Position numbers and translations under genes: made by a program. This document shows positions 44,004 to 51,931 of a stretch of DNA of 64,000 nt, one piece after another. How positions within the stretch are numbered: position 1 is the first letter of the stretch; each line of letters begins with the position of its first letter. The notes beneath the pieces were generated by a model that was given only the letters and a program-made list of their open reading frames with translations, did not search any database and was not told where the DNA came from. Source of the stretch: CAYLUN01 sp964386865 (GTDB lineage Bacteria; Verrucomicrobiota; Kiritimatiellia; RFP12; UBA1067); the NCBI GenBank assembly GCA_964386865.1, contig CAYLUN010000009.1:1-64000 (forward strand), written 5' to 3'.

Positions 44004-44009
44004 TCCGCT
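43914..44009. repeat. Period-8 repeat pair (GGAATGCG words) overlapping the gspJ leader
   Basis: On the minus strand, 44009-43975 reads as consecutive 8-bp words GGAATGAC, GGAATGCG, GGAATAGC and GGGATGAT. The other side (43914-43935) carries the same word in opposite orientation (TTCCGGAATGCTGGAG on the plus strand). A very GC-rich, nearly palindromic core (about 43935-43965) lies between. The element covers the gspI-gspJ junction and the first 30 codons of gspJ. Confidence 0.55.
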
Positions 44010-44016
44010 CGCCCGC

Positions 44017-44463
44017 CTACTCTTTCTTCTCGCTCTCGCCCTTGATCTGCCGCACGTAGCGCACCAGCTCTTCGCACTGGTCGGGGCCCCTTTCGCCCCA
44101 GGACACGCGCGTCCTCACCACGTACAGGTTGTCGTCCACCTCGTTCGTTTCCAGCTCCTTCTCGTCCACCGTGCGCTCGAAGGTGTAAGCCTCCAGCATC
44201 TCCAAGGTTTTCATGTCCGCCGAATCCGTCAGCTCGTCGCCGCTGACCGGGTCGACAGGCAGCTCCTCCTCCACATCCGAGCTTTCCAGAATCGGATACT
44301 TGAGCTCGCCGAGGCTGAACACGTACTGCGCGTCTTGGTACTCCTTGGAGAGCGTCATCATCAGCGCGCAGCTGCTCAGCCCCGCCATGAGCGACATCAG
44401 GCCGAACGACAGAATCACCGTGGCCAGCAGAACCTCGACCAGCGTGAAGCCAGAGCGGCTCAT
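44017..44463 (-). CDS. gspI: Minor pseudopilin GspI
   Basis: The 148-residue protein has a four-residue leader, MSRS, and G-FTLVEVLLATVILSFGLM, the classical prepilin N-terminus with Glu5. Small size and position between gspH and gspJ fit GspI. The acidic C-terminal half (ESSDVEEELPVD) is typical of a minor pseudopilin head. The start overlaps the gspH stop by 4 bp. It nucleates the pseudopilus tip with GspJ and GspK. Confidence 0.85.
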   Translation of the reverse strand: MSRSGFTLVEVLLATVILSFGLMSLMAGLSSCALMMTLSKEYQDAQYVFSLGELKYPILESSDVEEELPVDPVSGDELTDSADMKTLEMLEAYTFERTVDEKELETNEVDDNLYVVRTRVSWGERGPDQCEELVRYVRQIKGESEKKE

Positions 44464-45131
44464 CGCTCATCCTCCTCAACCATGCCGGCGCCCAGCATAT
44501 CCACCTTCACCGTCATCGCGCAGGACTCGTCCCCGGCGGCGGCCACGCGGAGCCGGTAGGGCCGGCACGTCCCGTTGCTCTTATAGCGCACCCGGAACGT
44601 CTGCACGTCCTCCGCGCCCGGCTCCCGGCCATCCTCCTGCACCTGCGCGGAGGCGCCGTGTCTCCCGCCGCGGCCCTCGTCGATCGTGTCGGTGTAGCCC
44701 TCGAAGACGAACTCGACCTGCTCGTACTTCTTGTCGAGGTTGAGGTCCGCCATCACGTAGCCCGCGCCGCCGCCCGCGCCCGCGGCGGCGGGCTCGGCCT
44801 TTTCGGCCTCCGCCTGCGCCTCGGCCCCGCGCTCGGCCTCGGCCGCCGAGTTCGTCACCGCGAAAGAGCGGGCCGACACGAGGCTCTCGCCGCCGTCGAC
44901 GGCCGCCGCCACGCTCAGCTTGCCGTCGGACGAGAGGGTCAGCTCGACCGGCGTCTGATGCAGCAGCGCCATCGTGCGGGCGTACCGCGACACCTGCATC
45001 ACGCCGCGCGAGGCCGCCTTGACCCGGGCCACGTCCGACCCGGCCGAAAACGACGGCCCGATCATCGCCGCCATCACGCCGATGATCACAATCACAACCA
45101 GCAGTTCCACCAGTGTGAAGCCGCGCCTCAT
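44460..45131 (-). CDS. gspH: Minor pseudopilin GspH
   Basis: The 223-residue protein has the shortest leader of the set, MRRG, before FTLVELLVVIVIIGVMAAM. The GspH-type pattern continues with R-G-V-M-Q-V-S-R-Y-A-R-T-M-A. A Glu/Ala-rich insert (about 97-125) and a Gly-rich stretch make it longer than usual (about 170). The stop overlaps gspI by 4 bp. A 78-bp spacer separates it from gspG. Confidence 0.82.
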   Translation of the reverse strand: MRRGFTLVELLVVIVIIGVMAAMIGPSFSAGSDVARVKAASRGVMQVSRYARTMALLHQTPVELTLSSDGKLSVAAAVDGGESLVSARSFAVTNSAAEAERGAEAQAEAEKAEPAAAGAGGGAGYVMADLNLDKKYEQVEFVFEGYTDTIDEGRGGRHGASAQVQEDGREPGAEDVQTFRVRYKSNGTCRPYRLRVAAAGDESCAMTVKVDMLGAGMVEEDER

Positions 45132-45209
45132 TCGCCTCCGATCAACCTGAGCTGACCCAGGTCGGAGCGGGCCGTTTTGAGCCGACTCGGGCCGGCACCC
45201 AACGCCGCG

Positions 45210-45617
45210 CTAATTCGTGATGTCGTCCTCGTTGCCAGGCGCGCCGTCGGGGCCGGGCGAGGAGATGACGAAGCTCTTCTTGCCCTTCTTGGTGTAGGTG
45301 AACGGATTGCCCCACGAATCGTTGATCGCGCCGGGCTTGAGCAGCCCCGGGGCGTCATCGGTGCCTGTCGTCAGCTCCTCCAGCGAGTCGGGCAGCTTGC
45401 CGGCATGCTTCATGCCAAAGATCTGAACGGCCTGCTCGATCGCCGCAATGCTGCCGCGCGTCGTGGTGATCCGCGCCTCTTCATCCTGCCCCGTGAAGAT
45501 CAGCTTCGCGCCGGCGTACAGGATGCCGAGAATACACACCACCATGAGCAGTTCCACCAAGGTGAAGCCGCTGCGCCGGTTCTTGTTGACCTGCTCGTTC
45601 CGCTTGTCACGTTTCAT
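45210..45617 (-). CDS. gspG: Major pseudopilin GspG
   Basis: The start at 45617 has AGGAGG upstream; a 25-codon extension is rejected. The leader MKRDKRNEQVNKNRRSG precedes FTLVELLMVVCILGILYAG. The rest has the GspG hallmarks: I-A-A-I-E-Q-A-V, L-P-D-S-L-E-E-L, D-S-W-G-N-P-F-T-Y, and the acidic calcium-loop-like tail SSPGPDGAPGNEDDI. The mature length of about 118 residues is normal. It polymerises into the pseudopilus after processing by a prepilin peptidase, not found in this window. Confidence 0.93.
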   Translation of the reverse strand: MKRDKRNEQVNKNRRSGFTLVELLMVVCILGILYAGAKLIFTGQDEEARITTTRGSIAAIEQAVQIFGMKHAGKLPDSLEELTTGTDDAPGLLKPGAINDSWGNPFTYTKKGKKSFVISSPGPDGAPGNEDDITN

Positions 45618-45688
45618 ACCCACTCCCTCCTCTGTGCACACGTTTGGGCTAGCCGACTCTGCCCGTTTCCAGTTTCCCGCTCCCGGCC

Positions 45689-46936
45689 TCACTTGCCTCC
45701 GCTGAGCGCGGCGGTCGCCTTGAGCACCGCCATGAGAATGCCGACGGCGACGAAGCCGACCACGCCGCCGATGAGCACGATCAAGATCGGCTCCAGCGCG
45801 TTGGTGAAGATCTTGATGTTGCGGTCCATCTCGCTCTCGTAGCGCCGCCCGATGTGGCCCAGCGCGCCCGGCATGTCGCCGGACTGCTCGCCCACGGCGA
45901 GCATGTCCGTCATCATCTTCGGGAACACGTTGCTCCCCGCCAGCGGCCCGGAGATCGTCGTGCCGTCCGTCACCCGCTGCCGCGCGTTGCGCAGCGCCCG
46001 GGCGATCAGGGCGTTGCTGCAGGTCTCCTCGGCGATCTTCAGCGCCTGCAGCACGTTGACGCCGTTCGCCAGCAGCGTCTTCATGGTGTAGGCCAGCGCC
46101 GAGTAAGCGCCGCAGGCGATGATGCCCTTGATCAGAGGCGCGTTCAGCTTAAGCCCGTCCCACCAGTACCGGCCCTTTTCCGTCTTCAGGTGCCGCTTGA
46201 ACATCACGACCAGGATGACGATGATGACCGCCGTCAGCACACCGTAGCGGATGAGGAACGTGCTCATCCCCATGAGGATGCGCGTCGGGAGCGGCAGCGC
46301 GTTCCCCATGCTCTCGAAGACCTTCGTGAACTGCGGGATCACCTTGACCATCGCGAAAATCACCGTGAAGACGCCGAAGACCAAGACGACCGCCGGGTAG
46401 GTCAGCGCCGACGTGATCTTGGACTTCATGCTCTCGCTGCGCTCGTAGTGCTCCACCAGGCGCCGCAGCACCTCGATCATCGCGCCCGAAGCCTCGCCCG
46501 CGCGAATCATGTTGCCGTACAGGGGCGGGAAGGTGGCGGGGTGCGCCGTCACCGCGTCCGAGAGCTGCTCGCCGCGTATGATGCGGTCGCGCAGGTCTCC
46601 GGCGATCTTGCTCTGCGCCGAGTCCTCCTCGCCCTGGTTCGACAGGCAGTTCAAGGCCGCGCCCAGCGTCATGCCCGCCTCCAGCAGGTCGCTCAGCTCC
46701 GAGGTGAACAGCAGCACCTCGACCGGCTTCATCCGGATCTTCGCGCCGCCCAGCTTCAGCTTCCAGATAGACGCGCCCTTTGCCGGGGCCTTCTTGACCG
46801 CCGACTCCGTCACAGAAATGGGCACGTAGCCCAGCTTCTCGACGGCGGCCAGCGCCGCACGGCGGTCGCCCGCTTCGACGCCGCCCTCCAGCTTGCGGCC
46901 GTCCTTCGACATGGCCTTGTACGTGAATTGCGCCAT
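45689..46936 (-). CDS. gspF: Type II secretion inner-membrane protein GspF
   Basis: The 415-residue protein starts MAQFTYKAMSKDGRKLEG, as expected. It has two homologous cytosolic four-helix domains (FTSELSDLLEAGMTLGAAL and YTMKTLLANGVNVLQAL) separated by two helices, and a third C-terminal helix (ILIVLIGGVVGFVAVGILMA). The start is 1 bp after the gspE stop. It forms the platform to which the ATPase GspE docks. Confidence 0.95.
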   Translation of the reverse strand: MAQFTYKAMSKDGRKLEGGVEAGDRRAALAAVEKLGYVPISVTESAVKKAPAKGASIWKLKLGGAKIRMKPVEVLLFTSELSDLLEAGMTLGAALNCLSNQGEEDSAQSKIAGDLRDRIIRGEQLSDAVTAHPATFPPLYGNMIRAGEASGAMIEVLRRLVEHYERSESMKSKITSALTYPAVVLVFGVFTVIFAMVKVIPQFTKVFESMGNALPLPTRILMGMSTFLIRYGVLTAVIIVILVVMFKRHLKTEKGRYWWDGLKLNAPLIKGIIACGAYSALAYTMKTLLANGVNVLQALKIAEETCSNALIARALRNARQRVTDGTTISGPLAGSNVFPKMMTDMLAVGEQSGDMPGALGHIGRRYESEMDRNIKIFTNALEPILIVLIGGVVGFVAVGILMAVLKATAALSGGK

Positions 46937-46937
46937 G

Positions 46938-48632
46938 TTACGCGCTCTCCTCTGTCACACGCATGACCTCTTCGACAGACGTCATTCCCTTGAAGGCCTT
47001 GAGCCAGCCGTCCTCGCGCAGCGTCTTCATTCCGTGCTTGATCGACTGCTCGCGGATCTCCGTGGACGACTTGCGCCCGATGATCTGCGACTCGATCTCT
47101 TCGGTCACCACCAGCAGCTCGAAAAGGCCGCCGCGGCCGCGATAGCCGGTCTTGGTGCAATGCTCGCACCCGTTCGGATCCCACACGGTCTGCGACGCGG
47201 GCGGGTACGGCAGGTCGTACCACTTCATGTCCAGCGGAATCTCGCGCTTGCACTTGGGGCACAGCCGCCGCACGAGGCGCTGCGCCATCACGCCGGCGAC
47301 GGCTGACGCCACCAAGAAGGGCTCCGCGCCCATGTCGATCAGGCGCGCGAACGCGCCCGCCGCGTCGTTCGTGTGCAGCGTGCTGAACACTAAGTGGCCC
47401 GTCAGCGACGCGTTGATGGCGATCTCAGCCGTCTCGCCGTCTCGTATTTCGCCCACCATGATGATGTCGGGATCCTGCCGCAAGAACGCGCGCAGCGCCC
47501 GCGCGAACGTGAGGCCGATGTCCTGCCGCACCAGCACCTGGTTGATGCCCGGCATCTCGTACTCGATCGGATCCTCGGCCGTCAGGATGCGCACCTGCAT
47601 CTTGTTGATCTCGTGCAGGAAGGCGTAGAGCGTCGTGGATTTGCCGGAGCCCGTCGGACCCGTCACCAGAAAGATTCCGTTCGGCCGGTTGATCAGCTTC
47701 ACCACCTGGTCGTGATCGTGCGTGTTGAAGCCCAAGTCCTGCAGCTTGACGAAGTTGCCGGCCTTCTGCAGCAGGCGCAGGGAGATCGACTCGCCGTACG
47801 CCGTCGGCATCGTGGACACGCGGATATCGATGTCGTCGTTGTTGAGCCGCACGCCAATGCGGCCGTCCATCGGCAGCCGCTTCTCGGCGATGTCCAAGTT
47901 CGCCATCACCTTGATGCGCGAGATGATCGCGGCCTTCAGCCGGTTCAGCTGCGGCGGCACGTCCACCTTGTGCAGCATGCCGTCGATGCGGTAGCGGATG
48001 CGCAGCTCGTCCTCCATCGGCTCCACGTGGATGTCCGTCGCGCCCTGCCTGTCCGCCTCGGCAATGATCTGGTTCACGAATTTGACGATCGACGCCTCGG
48101 CGCCAATCTCGTTCACGTCGATCTTGGAAATGGAGGCCAGGTCGGTGTCAACCTCATAGCGCCCGTCCTCGATCATCTTCTCGATCGCGTCCGCGCCCAC
48201 GCCGTAGTACTTCTGAACGGCCTTGTTGATCTCCTCGCGCGGGCTCAGGGTCACCCGCACCGGACACCCGGCCGCCAGCCGCAGCCCATCCGTCATGCTG
48301 GTGTTGAACGGGTCACACGTCACGACCGTCAGCACCCCGTTCTCAACGGTGATCGGCAGCACGTTGTACTGGTAAACCGCACGCGCGGGAAGCCGCGTGA
48401 GCGCGTCGTCCGTCGGCCTCGTCTCGGCCAGGTTCGTGTACGGGAAGCCCAGAATCTCGCCGATCTTCCTGAGAAAATCGTCCTCGCGGGCAATGCCCAG
48501 GCGCGTGACAGCTCCCGCTACACCTGTTCCGTCCGAACGGTCAGCGGCCAAAACCTGCATAACCTGAACATCCGAGAGCAGCCCCGTTTGCTTAAGAATA
48601 AGCCCCGTAATCGCATCCGCCTGACCGGACAT
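46938..48632 (-). CDS. gspE: Type II secretion ATPase GspE
   Basis: The ATG at 48632 gives MSGQADAITG; AAAGG lies about 10 nt upstream. The 564-residue protein has an N-terminal MshEN-type domain, then the GspE/PilB core. The core shows TDIHVEPMEDELRIRYRIDG, Walker A G-P-T-G-S-G-K-S-T (about 322-330), Asp box and Walker B DPDIIMVGEIRD, the His box TLHTNDAAGA, and a four-Cys zinc site (CPKC and CEHC). It powers pseudopilus assembly. It is the first gene of the operon and is preceded by a good promoter. Confidence 0.95.
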   Translation of the reverse strand: MSGQADAITGLILKQTGLLSDVQVMQVLAADRSDGTGVAGAVTRLGIAREDDFLRKIGEILGFPYTNLAETRPTDDALTRLPARAVYQYNVLPITVENGVLTVVTCDPFNTSMTDGLRLAAGCPVRVTLSPREEINKAVQKYYGVGADAIEKMIEDGRYEVDTDLASISKIDVNEIGAEASIVKFVNQIIAEADRQGATDIHVEPMEDELRIRYRIDGMLHKVDVPPQLNRLKAAIISRIKVMANLDIAEKRLPMDGRIGVRLNNDDIDIRVSTMPTAYGESISLRLLQKAGNFVKLQDLGFNTHDHDQVVKLINRPNGIFLVTGPTGSGKSTTLYAFLHEINKMQVRILTAEDPIEYEMPGINQVLVRQDIGLTFARALRAFLRQDPDIIMVGEIRDGETAEIAINASLTGHLVFSTLHTNDAAGAFARLIDMGAEPFLVASAVAGVMAQRLVRRLCPKCKREIPLDMKWYDLPYPPASQTVWDPNGCEHCTKTGYRGRGGLFELLVVTEEIESQIIGRKSSTEIREQSIKHGMKTLREDGWLKAFKGMTSVEEVMRVTEESA

Positions 48633-48682
48633 GAACAGACAACCTTTCTGCAGAGTGATTCCGTGATCCAACGTAAGCGAGG

Positions 48683-48711
48683 ATAATACCGCTTTTCAGA
48701 CGCATTTTCCA
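48683..48711 (-). promoter_or_regulatory. Promoter of the type II secretion operon
   Basis: On the minus strand, TGGAAA (48711-48706, 4/6) and TATTAT (48688-48683, 5/6) are 17 bp apart, giving a leader of about 45 nt before the gspE ATG. The divergent amidase gene has a TATACT box at 48855-48860, with no good -35. Confidence 0.5.
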
Positions 48712-48875
48712 TGCCTAAAGTTCCGGCCTCTCTGTTTTGGCCGTTTTGCCATGCGTCAGCCTTCCCGCCCCACGGCCAGCGCCTGGCCAAAAAGTCACGC
48801 CGCGACATTTTTTCACGCTACAAGTTCCTGCTTCAACTGCCGCGGCCCCTCCGCTATACTGAGGCCTTAAAACTT

Positions 48876-50084
48876 ATGACTCCTAGCCGCCCGACCGCAC
48901 CTCTCTTCTTCGCCCTGACGTTCGCGTTGCTCCCCACCGCCAAAAGCGATCCGATCGGCACCCCGATCCTGTGGAGGAACCTGACGCACGTTCAGAGCGC
49001 CGTGGGCGTCTCCAACTACGTGTGGGACGGCGACGCGCTCTATCTCTCAAACGGCACCCACCACATCCGCTTCTTTGCGGGCCGACGCAAGTCCGACATC
49101 GACGGTACGGCCGTCTGGCTCAACGCCGCGCCCGACGGCTCGGTGCAGGCCGGCGACTGGCGCATGGCCTCGACCGACCTCGACCTGCTCCTGCTGTCGG
49201 TCCTCCCCACGGCGGAAGGCGAGACCAAGCAGCTCCGCGTGATGCTGGATCCGGGGCACGGTGGCGAGGACGACGGCGCGAGCGGCGCGGAGCCCGCGGT
49301 GAAGGAGAAAGACCTCGCCCTCGCGGTGGCCCTCCAGATCGGCGCGCGCCTCACCCGCGCGGGCCTGAGCGTCTCCTACACGCGCACCAACGACGTGTCC
49401 CTGGCACTCGACGAACGCTCGCGCCTGACGCGCAAGGCCCGCGCCGACCTCTTCATCAGCGTCCACGCCAACTACGCGTCCAACGCAGACGCCTCCGGCG
49501 TCGAGACGTACGTGCTGCCCCTCGGAGGCTACCCGGGCACGGCCGAGGGCAGCGGCGTCCGCGGCCGGCAGGTCGGCAACCGCAACGACTTCCACAACAC
49601 CCTGCTGGGGTACGCGGTCCACCGCAACCTGACCCGCCTGGACGAGTCCCCCGACCGCGGCCTCAAGCGCCAGTCGTACTACGTCCTGCGCGAAACGAGC
49701 TGCCCCGCCGTTCTGCTGGAGATCGGCTTCCTCTCCAACCCGGCCGAGGTGCGGCGCATGCTTGGCGAGGCGTGGCAGTCGGCCTGCTCCGCCGCCGTCG
49801 CCGACGGCGTCCTCTCCTACGCGCGAAAAGTGGACAACCTCGACCGGGCGCTCAGCGAGAAACGCATGCGGGACGCGGAGGCGAACGAGCGCTGGCGGCA
49901 GCACCTGGCGGCTCTGGACGCCCGGAAGGCCGCGGCCAACTCCTCCAACCGGGCAGAGGCCGCCATCGCCAGCCTGCCGCAGCCCACCGCCTCTCCGGCG
50001 GCGCCCTCCTCCGCAAGCACCAACACAGCCCCCCTCGAACTCAACACGCTGATCGAATTCTACGCGACCGGCAGAACGGAATGA
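48876..50084 (+). CDS. N-acetylmuramoyl-L-alanine amidase (Amidase_3)
   Basis: I start this at the ATG at 48876, just before a signal peptide ending near TAKSD; the 55-codon in-frame extension upstream is not protein-like. The 402-residue enzyme cleaves the amide between MurNAc and the stem peptide. The zinc residues are visible: His128 in MLDPGHGG, Glu in the following K-E-K-D-L-A helix, and His in S-V-H-A-N-Y. The catalytic Glu lies in LLEIGFLSN. An N-terminal beta region precedes the catalytic domain. The C-terminal 70 residues are helical, then Ala/Ser/Pro-rich. It is followed after 4 bp by a membrane protein, probably cotranscribed. Confidence 0.9.
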   Translation: MTPSRPTAPLFFALTFALLPTAKSDPIGTPILWRNLTHVQSAVGVSNYVWDGDALYLSNGTHHIRFFAGRRKSDIDGTAVWLNAAPDGSVQAGDWRMASTDLDLLLLSVLPTAEGETKQLRVMLDPGHGGEDDGASGAEPAVKEKDLALAVALQIGARLTRAGLSVSYTRTNDVSLALDERSRLTRKARADLFISVHANYASNADASGVETYVLPLGGYPGTAEGSGVRGRQVGNRNDFHNTLLGYAVHRNLTRLDESPDRGLKRQSYYVLRETSCPAVLLEIGFLSNPAEVRRMLGEAWQSACSAAVADGVLSYARKVDNLDRALSEKRMRDAEANERWRQHLAALDARKAAANSSNRAEAAIASLPQPTASPAAPSSASTNTAPLELNTLIEFYATGRTE

Positions 50085-50088
50085 CCTC

Positions 50089-51822
50089 ATGATCCCGCCC
50101 CCCCCCTCACGCAACCTCGCACACGCGGCCCTCCTCGGCATCGCGGTGTTCCTCATCCCCTCGCTGATCGGGCTCCTGTGCGTCCAGCTCTACCAGAAGC
50201 TCGCCGCGCCGCCCGCCCCGCCTGCGGATGCGCTGGCGTCCCTCACGAACCGCCTGGCCGACGCCTCTCTCGCCGACCTCGACGCAATGCTCCTGCTGCG
50301 CCGCGACGCGCGCAACGAGGGCCTCGACACAGACGAGATCGACCTGCGCATCTGGGCCGCCCACGCCGCGCGGCCCGCCGCGCTCATCCGCGTCCACCCG
50401 CCGGAGCCCGGCTCGGCCTGGAGCTGGCACCTCTCACAGGACGGCCGCTTCGCCGTCGCCGTGTCCGCCGGCTTCGACGCGGCAGACCGGAGGCAGGTTG
50501 GCCTGTACGACCTCATCGCCGACGAGTGGGTGTGGAAGCGCGCGCTGCCATGGCCGGACGCGCATGAGGCTCCCTACGTGTTCAACCGCCACCTCGTGCT
50601 GCGCTACGTCAAGAAGGCCGCGCGCTTCGCCCTCGAGATCAGCCCCGAGGGGCGCATCACCTCGATCGACAAGCTGGGCAAGTCCGCCTTCGCCCTGCCC
50701 GCCCCGCCTCCGCCGAACCCCGCTTTCCCCGGCTCGCCGGTGGCCGCAAAGGGCGGCCTCTTCTTCGTGACTGACCCGGACCGGCACGACCTCGTCGGCT
50801 ACGCGCAGGAAAGCCTGCCCGGCTTGCACTACGCGGGCAAGGCCGACGACAACACGCTCTTTTCCGGCAACGGGCGCCTGAAGTTCTCGATCCGCGACGG
50901 CGCCGTCACGGTCTCCGACAGCCTCACGCAGACCGTGCTCCAGCAGCTCGCCGTCTGGAGGCCCGCCACAAACGTCACCGTCACCGGCGCGCTCACCACC
51001 CACGACGGCTCGAGCCTGAGCGTGTTTCTCAAAGCCGACTTCGGCGGCGCGCCCGCCTTGACGCGCGAGTGGTCGGTTGCCGTCGCCACGTACACCGGCA
51101 CGGTGCTGCCGAGCTTCAACGCCGACGCCCTCCTCGCCAAGCCGCGCCGCGCGAAGCAGACGCTGGCCGTCTCCCGCGACAGCCGGTGGCAGCTCAGCCT
51201 CACGGCCTCCAATGAGCTGGCCATCGCCACGGCCTCCGACCGGCGCGACGTCGCCCGCGTCGCGCTCGGCCCGCTGCTCGGCCTGAGCCGACCGGCCGAC
51301 CACATCGCCTTTCTCGAAGAGGGCCGCTACGTCGTCCTTCGGCAGGGCGGCAGCGTGTGGCTGCTGGACTTCGCCTCCGCACGCGACTACGCGGGCCTGC
51401 TGTCGCGCCTGGCGGCCACGGCCGAGGCCGCCGCAGCGAAAGCCGCCCGGCCGGCCGAGACGAACCTGCCCCCCACCGTCGTCGAGGCCACGCTGGGCGA
51501 AGACGCCTACCTCGAGCCGGAGCCCTGGCCCGAACTCCCCTCGCCCGCGCCCTTCGCCCTGCGCGCCGAGCGCTGCGCCGCCCACCAGGCCTGGCCTTAC
51601 GTTGTGGCCCTGCTTGACGTCTGCGCCGACTACTCCGCCGTCGACGGGCGCGCCCCGCGCGTCAACCCGCTGCTGCAGGCCCGCGCCGAGATCCTCTCCG
51701 GCCAGAAGCAGAAGGCCCGCCTCATCTGCCGGCGCGCGCTCAGCGAGATGATCGCTGACCCCACCAGCTATAACCGCATGATCCGCTACCAGCTTCAGGG
51801 CATCCTCTTCTCCCAGCCGTAA
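50089..51822 (+). CDS. Membrane-anchored propeller-like protein of unknown function
   Basis: The 577-residue protein has a short Pro-rich start, one transmembrane helix (about 12-34), a Pro/Ala linker and a helical segment. A long beta-rich part (about 95-430) follows, with repeated motifs such as SWHLSQDGRFAVAVSAG and LAVSRDSRWQLSLTAS that look like propeller blades. The C-terminal 100 residues are helical, with TPR-like character. No enzyme motif is seen. It starts 4 bp after the amidase gene, which suggests an envelope or cell-wall role, but that is context only. Confidence 0.6.
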   Translation: MIPPPPSRNLAHAALLGIAVFLIPSLIGLLCVQLYQKLAAPPAPPADALASLTNRLADASLADLDAMLLLRRDARNEGLDTDEIDLRIWAAHAARPAALIRVHPPEPGSAWSWHLSQDGRFAVAVSAGFDAADRRQVGLYDLIADEWVWKRALPWPDAHEAPYVFNRHLVLRYVKKAARFALEISPEGRITSIDKLGKSAFALPAPPPPNPAFPGSPVAAKGGLFFVTDPDRHDLVGYAQESLPGLHYAGKADDNTLFSGNGRLKFSIRDGAVTVSDSLTQTVLQQLAVWRPATNVTVTGALTTHDGSSLSVFLKADFGGAPALTREWSVAVATYTGTVLPSFNADALLAKPRRAKQTLAVSRDSRWQLSLTASNELAIATASDRRDVARVALGPLLGLSRPADHIAFLEEGRYVVLRQGGSVWLLDFASARDYAGLLSRLAATAEAAAAKAARPAETNLPPTVVEATLGEDAYLEPEPWPELPSPAPFALRAERCAAHQAWPYVVALLDVCADYSAVDGRAPRVNPLLQARAEILSGQKQKARLICRRALSEMIADPTSYNRMIRYQLQGILFSQP

Positions 51823-51836
51823 CACCCTCTTAACGC

Positions 51837-51866
51837 TTGACGCCGGGCGCGCGCATCTTCTAACGT
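51837..51866 (+). promoter_or_regulatory. Candidate promoter for the hybrid kinase gene
   Basis: TTGACG (51837-51842, 5/6) lies 18 bp before TAACGT (51861-51866, 3/6) in the 109-bp spacer. The -35 is good and the -10 is weak. Confidence 0.35.
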
Positions 51867-51931
51867 AAAGGCCTTGGCGCGGTGTTTCTGCCTGTATTTC
51901 AAGCGCCGCTAACAGAAGTTGGGAGACGGAT

